From Pararobbsia silviterrae (GTDB lineage: Bacteria; Pseudomonadota; Gammaproteobacteria; Burkholderiales; Burkholderiaceae): a stretch of 64,000 nt of DNA. Under the pieces are notes generated by a model, which saw only the letters and a list, made by a program, of their open reading frames with translations, was not told where the DNA came from and made no database searches. The stretch is from the NCBI RefSeq assembly GCF_003628125.1, contig NZ_RBZU01000006.1, positions 124,001-188,000 on the forward strand, in the 5' to 3' direction. Numbering within the stretch: position 1 is the first letter of the stretch; every line of letters begins with the position of its first letter. Below are positions 23,884-32,859 of this stretch, piece by piece. The position numbers and the translations under genes are program-made.

Positions 23884-26784
23884 TCAACGAGACGCGCGCG
23901 CCGGCGATCGCGGATCGCGTTGCCGGCGATCCGCGCCGTGCACGAGCGTGCCGAGTGCTTTGATGCGGCGTCGTGACAAGGACAACACCGCGTTGAACGC
24001 GCGTCCGACCCGGCGGCCGATCTTGCTGATGACGATGCCGCCGCCCAGCGCAAGCGCGGCTTCGACCACGGGAGTGCGGCCGCCCAGCGCATGGAGGGCA
24101 ATGCTCGCGAAGACGAACTGCGCGAGATAGATGTAGAGCGCCGCGTTCGAGATCTCCCGGATGACACCGACCGTGAATCGCGGCACGGGGAGACGCGGCA
24201 GATACACGACACACAGCGTCGCCACGACGATCGATACGCCGTTCGACGGACCGTAGAGTTTCGCGTCGAGCACCCCGAACATCACCGTCAGCACCGTGGG
24301 CCATATGCGGCCCGCGCGACGCGTCCACGCGGCGATGCCCATGCCCAGCGCAAAGGTCGCCAGATTACTCAGCGCGTTGATCTGATGGAGGTGCATGTCG
24401 TCGATGCCCGTATCGAGCACGCTTGGCGAGACGATCAAGGGCACCGCGAATCGGAAGATCGATCCGATGATCCAGAGCGCGAACGCGAACTCCGCGATCG
24501 ACACGGCGCGTCGCGCGACACGCCGCACGAGCAGCGCGGCGACGGTCGTGAGCGCGAGCATCTGAAGCAGGCAGTCCGCGTACCAGAACAGCGAATCGGT
24601 CCACCGCATATGGAAGTACCCGTGCGGCGCGGCGTAATAGTCGACCCAATTGGCCGAGAACAGCAGCGCGGCCAGCGGCATATACCCCCATCCCTTGACG
24701 TCATGCGCGCCGACGAGCAGCGTGAAGAACAGCGTGGGCAGAAAGATGCGCTTCATCGAGGCGAACGACGCGCGGCCGTCGAAGTCGCGCAGATCGGCGG
24801 GAAGCTTGAGCGTGCCGAACATGACGCCCGAGATCAGAAAGAGCGCGCCCGTCAGCCCTTTGCCGATCGGCGCCATGCCGAAGTGATAGAGCACGATCAG
24901 CACGATGGCGGCGCAGCGGATGACGATCGTCGAATCGAGCGACGCCCAGATCCGATCGGGACGCGCGACGTGCTTCGAATCGGTGCGCGCAAGGTCGGCG
25001 ATCGGGCGATCGGCCCAATTCGTCGGCAAGGGGCCGAGCACTTCCTCTGCTGCCAGATACGCATGCACCATGCTCAGGCTGTCGCCGCCGAGCGATGTGA
25101 AGCTGCTGCGCGGCGAGATCCGTGACTGCGGAAAAACGTCCGCCCATTTTTCGATCAGACTCGCTTCGGTCCTCGAATACGCGCTTGCGGGATGCGGCGC
25201 GTCGTCGAGCGCAGGCGTGCGCGCGATCGCGATGAGCGCGCGCCGGTCGACTTTTCCGCTCGGCAGAAGCGGCGGCCCGTCGGGCAGCATGTGGTAACGC
25301 GCGGGGATCATGTACGCAGGCACGCGCGCGGCGAGCGTAGCCTGAACCGCGTCCTCGCGCCACGCATCTCCCTGCGCGAGCGTGACGAAACTCTCGAGAC
25401 GCGCACCGCTCGCGTCGTCAATGGCCAGCGTCGCGCACCATGCGATGCCGTCGATTCGGCTCAACTGTGTCGTGACCTCGTTGAGATCGATTCGATAGCC
25501 GCGAATCTTGACCTGGTCGTCATGCCGTCCCGTCACGATCAGCTTGCCTGCCTCATCGCATTCGCCGAAATCGCCGGTCCGATAAACGCCGTTCACGCGC
25601 TCCGAGACAATCTCGCCGTCCTTTACATAGCCCAGCGACAGAAACGGCGATCGGACGCAGAGTTCGCCTTGCCGCCGCGCGGGCAACGCGATGCCGTTTT
25701 CGTCGGCGATATAGACGTCGAAGCCCTCGACGGGACGCCCGATAGGCAACGGTGTCGTGGCCGACGCAAAGTCGATATCGTGACAGCAGATCGCCTGCGG
25801 TGTTTCGGTCGAACCGTAGAAATTCGATTGCATGACATGCGGTGCGATCGCGTCGAGCTGCTTGACGATGTCGAGCGTGAGCGGTTCGCCGCCCCAGAAA
25901 ACGCGCCGCAGGGCCGGCAGTTCGCTCGCCTGGCGTCCTTGGGCGACGAGCAGGCGGCCCATCGACGGCGTCAGATGCGCGACCCGGATCTGCTTGTCGA
26001 AGAACCATGCGCGCAGGTGTCCGGGCGCGCGCAGCGTGTGTTCGGACGGAATATCGAGCCGCGCGCCGCACGACAACGGCGTGAAGATGTCTCTGAGTAC
26101 GGGGTCGTGCGAGAGGCCCGACACGAGACTGAAGCGGTCGTCGCGTGTGATGCCCGCACGCGCGATATGCCATGCGACGAAATGGACGAGCGGCGCGTGC
26201 GATACCGCGACGCACTTGGGCGCGCCCGTCGATCCCGACGTAAACAGGTAATAGGCGACCTCCCGGACCGCGCGTTCGGGCGCTGCCCGGTCGTCCGCCG
26301 CGTCACGGACTTCGCGCGCGGCCTGATCGGAGGCGTGCCGGTTGAACGCGAATCGGCCGTACAGGATGTCGTCGGCCACGAGCACGGGGAGGCCGGCGGC
26401 CTGCGCGAGCGCACGGCCTCGACGCGCGCACTCGGCACCGCCCGCGACAAGGATCTGGTCGGGCCGGCATCGGCCGAGCAGGTCCGCGAGCCGTTCGTCG
26501 GGATAGCCGCTGTCGAGCACGACGAACGTCGCGCCGCCGAGCGTGACGCCGATCAACGAAATGACGAAGTCCGCGCAGCGTTCGGCGAGAATCGCGACAC
26601 ACGGCGTGCGGCGCGCATATTGAAATGCATATTCAAGCGCGAATGCGACTTTGCGCGACTGGGTATGCAATTGCGCATAGGTGAGTTCGCCGTTTTCAGA
26701 AGAGAGCGCGATCGCATCGGCTGACCGAATGGCGTGATCGATAAACGCATCGGCGATGCGTGTTTTATCCGTCAAGGGTTCCAT
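23884..26784 (-). CDS. adenylation-carrier-membrane acyltransferase fusion (NRPS-like)
   Basis: One chain of about 966 residues. Residues 1-500 are an amino acid adenylation domain with YYLFTSGSTGAPK, NFYGSTETPQ, YRTGDFGE, DDQVKIRGYRID and the C-terminal LPSGKVDRRAL. A carrier domain follows with LGGDSLSMVHAY. From about residue 625 it is a multi-pass membrane domain that opens IRCAAIVLIVLYHFG and LFLISGVMFG, like acyltransferase-3 (OatA-type) proteins. AAGGA lies before the chosen ATG. The likely action is to activate an amino or aryl acid, tether it, and pass it at the membrane to a lipid or polysaccharide. There is no condensation or thioesterase domain, and it stands alone on its strand, convergent with the catabolic cassette. 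Confidence 0.85.
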   Translation of the reverse strand: MEPLTDKTRIADAFIDHAIRSADAIALSSENGELTYAQLHTQSRKVAFALEYAFQYARRTPCVAILAERCADFVISLIGVTLGGATFVVLDSGYPDERLADLLGRCRPDQILVAGGAECARRGRALAQAAGLPVLVADDILYGRFAFNRHASDQAAREVRDAADDRAAPERAVREVAYYLFTSGSTGAPKCVAVSHAPLVHFVAWHIARAGITRDDRFSLVSGLSHDPVLRDIFTPLSCGARLDIPSEHTLRAPGHLRAWFFDKQIRVAHLTPSMGRLLVAQGRQASELPALRRVFWGGEPLTLDIVKQLDAIAPHVMQSNFYGSTETPQAICCHDIDFASATTPLPIGRPVEGFDVYIADENGIALPARRQGELCVRSPFLSLGYVKDGEIVSERVNGVYRTGDFGECDEAGKLIVTGRHDDQVKIRGYRIDLNEVTTQLSRIDGIAWCATLAIDDASGARLESFVTLAQGDAWREDAVQATLAARVPAYMIPARYHMLPDGPPLLPSGKVDRRALIAIARTPALDDAPHPASAYSRTEASLIEKWADVFPQSRISPRSSFTSLGGDSLSMVHAYLAAEEVLGPLPTNWADRPIADLARTDSKHVARPDRIWASLDSTIVIRCAAIVLIVLYHFGMAPIGKGLTGALFLISGVMFGTLKLPADLRDFDGRASFASMKRIFLPTLFFTLLVGAHDVKGWGYMPLAALLFSANWVDYYAAPHGYFHMRWTDSLFWYADCLLQMLALTTVAALLVRRVARRAVSIAEFAFALWIIGSIFRFAVPLIVSPSVLDTGIDDMHLHQINALSNLATFALGMGIAAWTRRAGRIWPTVLTVMFGVLDAKLYGPSNGVSIVVATLCVVYLPRLPVPRFTVGVIREISNAALYIYLAQFVFASIALHALGGRTPVVEAALALGGGIVISKIGRRVGRAFNAVLSLSRRRIKALGTLVHGADRRQRDPRSPARASR

Positions 26785-28229
26785 CGTGCAATCCTTAAAA
26801 ACGCCGCTTGCATAAGAGCGTGTCGATACGCGCGTGTCGTCGCGATATCGAATCAAGCAAAAATCCGGATGGTGTCATCGCAGGCCGGGCGTGCGATGCG
26901 GAATGCGTCGACGTGACGCATCGCGCGGTGATGGCGTGCGCGCCACCCGCGAATAGGTGTGTCCTCGGATCGTTAAGCGTTTGAATGGCGGGCGCGCGAA
27001 GGCGCATTGCCGTGCGCATCGCTCACCCGTGCTGTCTCGCCACGTGCGCTGCGTTGCACACGGGCCGGCTTGGCCGACTCCATCGATTCGTTTTCCCTTA
27101 CGCCCATGATCACCACATTCGGCGGGCGTGTACGTGTGAAATCGAACAGATAGGTGAATTTATGTCTTTCGAAAGGATTGAACGGCGATGCCATGGCGAG
27201 ATCGCGAGATATTGTCGTTTGAATACGTGTCGCGATAAGCAATGTTCGATATCTGGCGAATATCAAATCGGAGTGACACGAATAAGGCAATTCAGTGAGT
27301 CTTAATCGAGCGGTCGCTAAAGAGGAGCGCGAGCGGCGCATGCGAGTCGCTCAAGGACAGGGGCCGAGGGCCCGATCTTCATGAATCGAACGGGGCGGAC
27401 ATCGCTGAAACGCGAAGCGGCGGCGGCGATGATCTTTCCGCGCCTTGGATGTCGATGGCGCGCGCGCCGGCTTGCAAATCCTTTAAGGGGGCATCGATTC
27501 TAGTTATCGAGGGTCTTCCGATTCGGTCTCGATCGAGCGCGCATACGTTGCGCGCGCGCGATGTGTGGCCGATGCCGAGCCCTTATGGGACGGGGCTTGC
27601 GGGGCGCTTATCGCACCCGGCGTGACGCGAACTTCGGCACGTTCGCGACGTGTGTCGTATCGCTTATGTGGTTAACCCTCACTTTCAAGGCGTGCCGCGC
27701 GTGCTTATCGTGCGGGGTGCGGCGACCGGCGGCGCTTTAGCCGGCGTGCGGGTCGCCGCCGCAATGGACCACAAGCGAGAGCCCCCCGCAGAGGGGACGA
27801 AAGATGTTCGGATGCAAAAGAATCGATCTCGATGCGCATACGCCCGGATCCGGCTCATCACCGGACGCGGCGACAGCGCGCCGATCACGCGACCCCGGGG
27901 GGCTCTCCATACATGAAGCACCCGAATGCCAGGCGGGGCACGGCCGACGTCGCCGACGACGCGTCGACGATTGAACGCGCGACGCATCCCATGACGGCGA
28001 CGTCGATCCTGGCTTGGCCACGGCGCGACGACATGGCGCGTCGCCGGGTCCATCGCAGGCTGACGAGACGCGCGTCGCGAGACGATCCCGACACCGCGCC
28101 GGCTCGTGCGTAGCCCGAGTCGGCTTGGCAAACCCTGACGCACGATCCCGCTCCCCGCGCGTCTTCCAGGAAAGAAAGCGGGTCCGATTTTTAACGTTGT
28201 TACGTGGTTTATTGGCAAGGAACCTTCTA
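26785..28229. other. 1.4-kb gene-poor region upstream of the Liv operon
   Basis: No frame here looks like a normal gene. The part up to about 27300 is lower in GC than its surroundings and has a 70-odd codon minus-strand frame (26973 to about 27194, MASPFNPFERHKF) without a ribosome site. The part from 27719 to 27907 is full of strong inverted repeats, listed separately. The last 100 bases should hold the Liv promoter and leader. Confidence 0.5.
27719..27907. other. structured region: nested inverted repeats, candidate RNA
   Basis: A hairpin GCGGCGACC/GGTCGCCGC (27719-27727 with 27751-27759) contains an inner CCGGC/GCCGG pair. Next, GAGAGCCCCCCG (27777-27788) and CGGGGGGCTCTC (27896-27907) form a perfect 12-base inverted repeat around 107 bases, inside which CCCC-GCAGA-GGGG and CCGG-ATC-CGG can also fold. 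It lies 320 bases before the Liv binding-protein start. No known riboswitch or small RNA pattern is recognised. It could equally be the ends of a small deleted or degenerate element. Confidence 0.4.
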
Positions 28230-29405
28230 ATGCAAAACACCAAGCGCACTTTGCTTAAGGCCGCGGCCGCACTCGTGCTGGCAGGTTCGAGCGTGTTCGC
28301 CCATGCGGAAGACGTGGTCAAGATCGGCCTGATCGTTCCGATGAGCGGCCCCTTCGCGTCGACGGGCCGCCAGATCGACGCGGCGGTCAAGCTCTATATC
28401 GCCCAGCATGGCGACACCGTGGCCGGCAAGAAAATCGAGGTCATTCTCAAGGACGACACGAACGTCCCCGATACGACCAAGCGCTTGGCGCAGGAACTCA
28501 TCGTCAACGATCACGTTGCCGTGCTGGCCGGCTTCGGCTTGACGCCGCTCGCGCTGGCCGCCGCGCCGCTCGCGACGCAGGCCAAGGTGCCGATGGTCGT
28601 GATGGCCGCGGCCACGGCGATGATCACCGAGCAGTCGCCGTATATCGTGCGCACGGGCTTCACGCTGCCGCAGAACACGCTGGGCATCGCGCGCTGGGCG
28701 CCGAAGAACGGCATCAAGAAGGTCGTGACGATGGTGGCCGACTACGGTCCCGGCATCGATGCGCAGAACTCGTTCAAGAAGGTCTTCGAAGCCGAAGGCG
28801 GCACGGTCGTCGAGCAATTGCGCGTGCCGGTCGCGAACCCCGACTTCTCGCCGTTCCTGCAGAAGGTCGCCGACGACAAGCCGGATGCGCTGTTCATCTT
28901 CGTGCCGTCGGGTCCGGGCGCGGTCTTCATGAAGCAGTTCGCCGAACGCGGCCTCACGAAGCAGGGCATCAAGCTCATCGGGACGGGCGACGTCGTCGAC
29001 GACGACATCCTGAACAGCATGGGCGACGTCGCGCTCGGCACGGTCACGTCGATGCATTACACGGCGGCGCTCGACAACCCCGACAACAAGGCCTATGTCG
29101 CCGCGTTCGAGAAGGCCAACCCCGGCATGCGTCCGAATTTCCATAGCCTCGGCGGCTATGACGGCATGCATCTGATTTACGCCGCGCTCGAAGCGACGAA
29201 GGGCGACACCGACGGCGAGAAGCTGCTGGCCGCGATGAAGGGGCAGAAATGGAACAGCCCGCGCGGACCGGTCCAGCTCGATCCGCAAACGCGTGAAATG
29301 ATCCAGAACGTCTACATCACGAAGACGGAGCGCGTGAACGGCGAACTGTACAACGTGCCGTTCGACAAGATCGAAGCCGTCAAGGATCCGGCCAAGATCA
29401 AGTAA
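28230..29405 (+). CDS. Liv-type ABC transporter substrate-binding protein
   Basis: 391-residue periplasmic binding protein of the branched-chain amino acid/amide group. A Sec signal of about 24 residues (KRTLLKAAAALVLAGSSVFAHA) is followed by VVKIGLIVPMSGPFASTGRQ, the hallmark opening of the type I fold. AAGGA sits 8 bases before the ATG. It heads a five-gene operon with both permeases and both ATPases. The ligand may be a branched-chain amino acid, but in aromatic-degrading bacteria such systems often import aromatic acids, and the catabolic cassette 4 kb away makes that possible. Confidence 0.92.
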   Translation: MQNTKRTLLKAAAALVLAGSSVFAHAEDVVKIGLIVPMSGPFASTGRQIDAAVKLYIAQHGDTVAGKKIEVILKDDTNVPDTTKRLAQELIVNDHVAVLAGFGLTPLALAAAPLATQAKVPMVVMAAATAMITEQSPYIVRTGFTLPQNTLGIARWAPKNGIKKVVTMVADYGPGIDAQNSFKKVFEAEGGTVVEQLRVPVANPDFSPFLQKVADDKPDALFIFVPSGPGAVFMKQFAERGLTKQGIKLIGTGDVVDDDILNSMGDVALGTVTSMHYTAALDNPDNKAYVAAFEKANPGMRPNFHSLGGYDGMHLIYAALEATKGDTDGEKLLAAMKGQKWNSPRGPVQLDPQTREMIQNVYITKTERVNGELYNVPFDKIEAVKDPAKIK

Positions 29406-29452
29406 GCGCGTTCGAGCGAGATCTGTTTTAGCCGGATAAGCCGGCTTGCCCA

Positions 29453-29481
29453 CCGCACCCCTCGCATTCGGAGGGGTGCGG
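29453..29481 (+). terminator. intercistronic hairpin between the binding protein and LivH
   Basis: CCGCACCCCTC and GAGGGGTGCGG pair perfectly over 11 bases around a 7-base loop, in the 83-base gap after the binding-protein stop. Only a short, broken T-run follows. Such hairpins commonly reduce read-through into the permease genes or protect the upstream message, giving excess binding protein. The only GAGG-like sequence before livH is inside the 3' arm. Confidence 0.6.
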
Positions 29482-29488
29482 CGTTTCG

Positions 29489-30361
29489 GTGCTTAAAGTC
29501 ATGTTAACGATTCTGTTCGACGGCATTGCCTACGGCATGCTTTTGTTCGTGCTGGCCAGCGGTCTGGCCATCACGCTCGGATTGATGAACTTCGTCAATC
29601 TCGCGCACGGCGCGTTCGCGATGGTCGGCGGATACGCGACCGTGCTCGTCATGTCGCGGCTCGGCGTGCCGTTCTTCGGCGCGCTGCCGATCGCATTCAT
29701 CGTGTCGGCCGTGCTCGGCGGGATCCTTGAACGCACGCTGTACAAGCGTGTCTACGGGCAGTCCGAACTCAATCAGGTCTTGTTCACGATCGGCCTCACG
29801 TTCATGGCGATCGCGACGGTCGATTACTTCATGGGATCGACCCAGCAATTCCTGACCTTGCCGGCCTGGCTGCAAGGCCGTACGGAAATCGCGGGCATCG
29901 GCATCGGTTATTACCGCTTGTTCGTGATTGTCGTTTGCGTGGCGCTCGTCGTCGCGCTCCAGTTGATCCTGAGCAAGACACGCTTCGGCAGCCGTCTGCG
30001 CGCATCGGTCGACGATCCGCGCGCGGCGAGCGGCCTCGGCATCAACATCAACTTCATGTTCCTGACGACGTTCGCGTTCGGCTCGGGGCTCGCCGGTCTC
30101 GGCGGCGCGCTCGGCGCGGACATGCTCGGCCTCGATCCGATCTTTCCGCTCAAGTTCATGATCTATTTCCTCGTCGTGGTCGCGGTCGGCGGCACGAGTT
30201 CGCTGACGGGGCCGTTGCTCGCTTCGCTGCTGCTCGGCATTGCCGACGTCGCGGGCAAGTACTACATCCCCGATCTGGGGGCGTTCATCATCTATGGCGT
30301 CATGATCATCACCCTGATGTGGCGGCCTCAAGGTCTTTTCGTCAGGGCGGGGGGCAAATGA
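29489..30361 (+). CDS. livH: Liv-type ABC permease LivH
   Basis: 290 residues, about eight membrane segments, with the family openings GIAYGMLLFVLASGLAITLG and MNFVNLAHGAF and a C-terminal MWRPQGLFV. The start may be GTG 29489 or ATG 29501; neither has a good ribosome site because the G-rich sequence upstream is locked in the hairpin. The stop overlaps the livM start as ATGA. Confidence 0.92.
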   Translation: MLKVMLTILFDGIAYGMLLFVLASGLAITLGLMNFVNLAHGAFAMVGGYATVLVMSRLGVPFFGALPIAFIVSAVLGGILERTLYKRVYGQSELNQVLFTIGLTFMAIATVDYFMGSTQQFLTLPAWLQGRTEIAGIGIGYYRLFVIVVCVALVVALQLILSKTRFGSRLRASVDDPRAASGLGININFMFLTTFAFGSGLAGLGGALGADMLGLDPIFPLKFMIYFLVVVAVGGTSSLTGPLLASLLLGIADVAGKYYIPDLGAFIIYGVMIITLMWRPQGLFVRAGGK

Positions 30362-31371
30362 AGTCTGCAACTTCCATCGAAACGGGCGCATCGTCGGTCG
30401 CGCTCGATGTCCGCGCCGTCGGCAAACGCTGGTCGCGCTGGCGTCCCGCGGAAATCGTCTTCTGGATCGTCGCGCTCGGCGTGTGTTTCGCGCCCGTGAA
30501 CAATTTCCTGCTGCTCAACGAAATCGCGATCCTCGCGTTGTTCGCGGTGTCGCTCGATCTGATCCTCGGCTATACGGGCATCGTTTCGCTCGGCCATGCC
30601 GCTTTCTTCGGTCTCGGTGCGTACACGGCGGCGTTGCTCGCCAAGCACTTCAATATGGATCCGATCCTCGGCATGGTGGTCTCGTGCGGCGTCGCGACGC
30701 TCGCGGGCCTCTTGACGAGCGTGCTCGTCATGCGCGGCTCCGATCTCACGCGGCTCATGGTGACGCTCGGCGTCGCGTCGATCTTGCATGAACTCGCGAA
30801 CAAGCTCAGCTGGCTCACGGGCGGCGCGGACGGCATGACGGGCGTGCCCATGGTGCCGTTGTTCGGGCACATCGATTTCGACATCTTCGGACGCGTCGCG
30901 TACTCGTATTCGATCGTCACGGTGTTCGTGCTGTTCGTCATCGCGCGGGCCATCGTGAAGTCGCCGTTCGGCATGTCGCTGCGCGTGATCCATCAGAATC
31001 CGCTGCGCGCCGCGGCGATGGGCGTGCCCGTCAACGCGCGCCGCACGGCAGCCTATACGCTGAGCGCCGCCTATGCGGGCGTGGCCGGCGCCTTGCTCGC
31101 GCAGACTACGGGCTTCGCCTCGCTCGACGTGCTTGATTTCCATCGTTCGGCCGATGTGCTGCTCATGCTGATGATCGGCGGCGCGGGTTATCTGTACGGC
31201 GGCATCATCGGCGCGGCCGTGTTCCGGTTCATGCAGAACTGGCTGGCCGACCTGACGCCGCAGTACTGGGAGTTCTGGATCGGTCTGCTGCTCGTCGTCA
31301 TCGTGATCGTCGGCCACGACCGGCTCGTGCGTCCGTGGACGTGGTTCCGCCGCAGCGGAGGCAAGGCATGA
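30358..31371 (+). CDS. livM: Liv-type ABC permease LivM
   Basis: 337 residues. About 35 N-terminal residues precede the first membrane segment; the core has LDLILGYTGIVSLGHAAFFGLGAY and, near the C-terminus, YLYGGIIGAAVF, typical LivM elements. It pairs with LivH to form the membrane channel. Four-base overlaps with both neighbours (livH before, livG after) indicate coupled translation. Confidence 0.93.
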   Translation: MKSATSIETGASSVALDVRAVGKRWSRWRPAEIVFWIVALGVCFAPVNNFLLLNEIAILALFAVSLDLILGYTGIVSLGHAAFFGLGAYTAALLAKHFNMDPILGMVVSCGVATLAGLLTSVLVMRGSDLTRLMVTLGVASILHELANKLSWLTGGADGMTGVPMVPLFGHIDFDIFGRVAYSYSIVTVFVLFVIARAIVKSPFGMSLRVIHQNPLRAAAMGVPVNARRTAAYTLSAAYAGVAGALLAQTTGFASLDVLDFHRSADVLLMLMIGGAGYLYGGIIGAAVFRFMQNWLADLTPQYWEFWIGLLLVVIVIVGHDRLVRPWTWFRRSGGKA

Positions 31372-32132
31372 CGATCGCATTGCAGACCTTCAATCTCGTC
31401 AAGCGCTTCGGCGGCCTCGTCGCGACGAACGATGTCTCGATCACGGTCGAGAAGGGCGCGCGGCAGGCGCTGATCGGTCCGAACGGCGCGGGCAAGACCA
31501 CGTTGATCAACCAATTGACGGGCGTGCTGGCGCCGACGTCGGGCCGTATCGAACTCGAAGGCCGCGACATCACGTCGCTGTCGGTGCATGAGCGCGCGCG
31601 CGCGGGGATGGTCCGGACGTTTCAGATCAATCAGCTCTTCAAGGAGCTGACGCCCGTCGAATCGCTGGCCGCGGCGATCTCCGAGCGCGACGGGCTCGGC
31701 GCGCGCTTCTGGCGCGCGCTCGGGCATCGCGGCGAACTCATGGACGAGGTCGCGGCGCTGCTCGAACAGTGCAATCTCGTCGATGCGATGCATCGCGAGA
31801 CGCGCGTGCTGCCCTATGGCAAGCAGCGTTTGCTCGAAATCGCGCTCGCGCTCGCGGCCAGGCCGCGTGTGTTGCTGCTCGACGAACCCGTGGCCGGCGT
31901 GCCCGACGGCGAGCGCCGCGAGATTCTGAATACGGTGGCCGCGTTGCCCGACGACGTGACCATCGTGCTGATCGAGCATGACATGGACCTCGTGTTCAGC
32001 TTCGCGAGCCGCATTTCGGTGCTCGTGAGCGGCGGTTTGCTGACCGAGGGAAGCTGCGCCGACATCGCGCGCGATCCGAGCGTCAAGGCCGTGTATTTGG
32101 GCGAAGAGCTCGTGGGGAGCGACCATGTCTGA
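31368..32132 (+). CDS. livG: Liv-type ABC ATP-binding protein LivG
   Basis: 254-residue ATPase. Walker A GPNGAGKTT, Walker B VLLLDEPVAGVP and the H-loop LIEHDMDLVF are intact, as is the LivG-type sequence RTFQINQLF. The ABC signature region reads LPYGKQRLLEIALALA, with YGKQ in place of the canonical SGGQ, which is common in LivG proteins. It overlaps livF by 8 bases. Confidence 0.93.
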   Translation: MTIALQTFNLVKRFGGLVATNDVSITVEKGARQALIGPNGAGKTTLINQLTGVLAPTSGRIELEGRDITSLSVHERARAGMVRTFQINQLFKELTPVESLAAAISERDGLGARFWRALGHRGELMDEVAALLEQCNLVDAMHRETRVLPYGKQRLLEIALALAARPRVLLLDEPVAGVPDGERREILNTVAALPDDVTIVLIEHDMDLVFSFASRISVLVSGGLLTEGSCADIARDPSVKAVYLGEELVGSDHV

Positions 32133-32832
32133 GATGTTGAAGCTGGAGGGCGTCGTCGCCGGCTATGGCGAGGCCAAGGTGCTCGCGGGCGTCGATCTGT
32201 CGCTGGGGCAAGGGCAGGCGCTCGCGCTGCTCGGCCGTAACGGCACGGGCAAGACCACGTTGATCAATACGATCGTCGGTCACACGCGACGTTTCAAAGG
32301 GCGGCTCTGGCTCGACGGCAAGGAGATCACGGCGCTCAAGCCGCATCAGCGCGCGCTGGCGGGCATCGGCTGGGTGCCGCAGGAACGCAATATCTTCAAG
32401 TCGCTGACGGTCGAGGAGAATCTGACCGCGATCGCCGTCCCGGGGCCGTGGGATCTCGCGCGTATCTACGCGATGTTTCCGCGTCTGCAGGAACGCCGCG
32501 CGAACATGGGTAATCAACTGTCGGGCGGCGAGCAGCAGATGCTCGCGATCGCCCGAGCATTGCTGCTCAATCCGAAGGTCCTGCTGCTCGACGAACCGCT
32601 CGAAGGTCTCGCGCCGATCATCGTGCAGGAGCTGATGCGCATTCTGTCCGAGATCATCGAACGCGAAGGGCTCTCGGTGATCCTCGTCGAACAGAATGCG
32701 CGCAAGGCGCTGAGCATTACGCACCACGCGATCGTGCTCGAACGCGGCGCGGTCATCCATGCGAGCACGGCGGCCGAACTGCTCGCGCAGGACGACAAGA
32801 TCGACACGCTGCTCGCGGTGTCGCAGCGCTGA
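32125..32832 (+). CDS. livF: Liv-type ABC ATP-binding protein LivF
   Basis: 235-residue ATPase, last gene of the operon. Walker A GRNGTGKTT, signature LSGGEQQMLAIARALL and Walker B VLLLDEPLEGLAP are canonical, as is the LivF VPQERNIFKSLTVEENL segment. LivG and LivF form the ATPase heterodimer under the LivHM channel. The gene ends 27 bases before the stop codon of the convergent autotransporter. Confidence 0.93.
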   Translation: MSEMLKLEGVVAGYGEAKVLAGVDLSLGQGQALALLGRNGTGKTTLINTIVGHTRRFKGRLWLDGKEITALKPHQRALAGIGWVPQERNIFKSLTVEENLTAIAVPGPWDLARIYAMFPRLQERRANMGNQLSGGEQQMLAIARALLLNPKVLLLDEPLEGLAPIIVQELMRILSEIIEREGLSVILVEQNARKALSITHHAIVLERGAVIHASTAAELLAQDDKIDTLLAVSQR

Positions 32833-32859
32833 AGAAAAGCAATTGAACGGTGTCGCCGA

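Noticed and set aside
23884-26784. Part of a multimodular non-ribosomal peptide synthetase cluster
   Set aside because: No condensation domain, thioesterase, phosphopantetheinyl transferase or further module is within the window.
26973-27341. Minus-strand frame of 122 codons upstream of the Liv operon
   Set aside because: No ribosome site, low-complexity basic sequence and no recognisable pattern. Its end part might be a small gene but the evidence is too weak.
27650-28218. Overlapping frames on both strands before the Liv binding protein
   Set aside because: All are Arg/Pro-rich with no ribosome site and lie over the inverted repeats.
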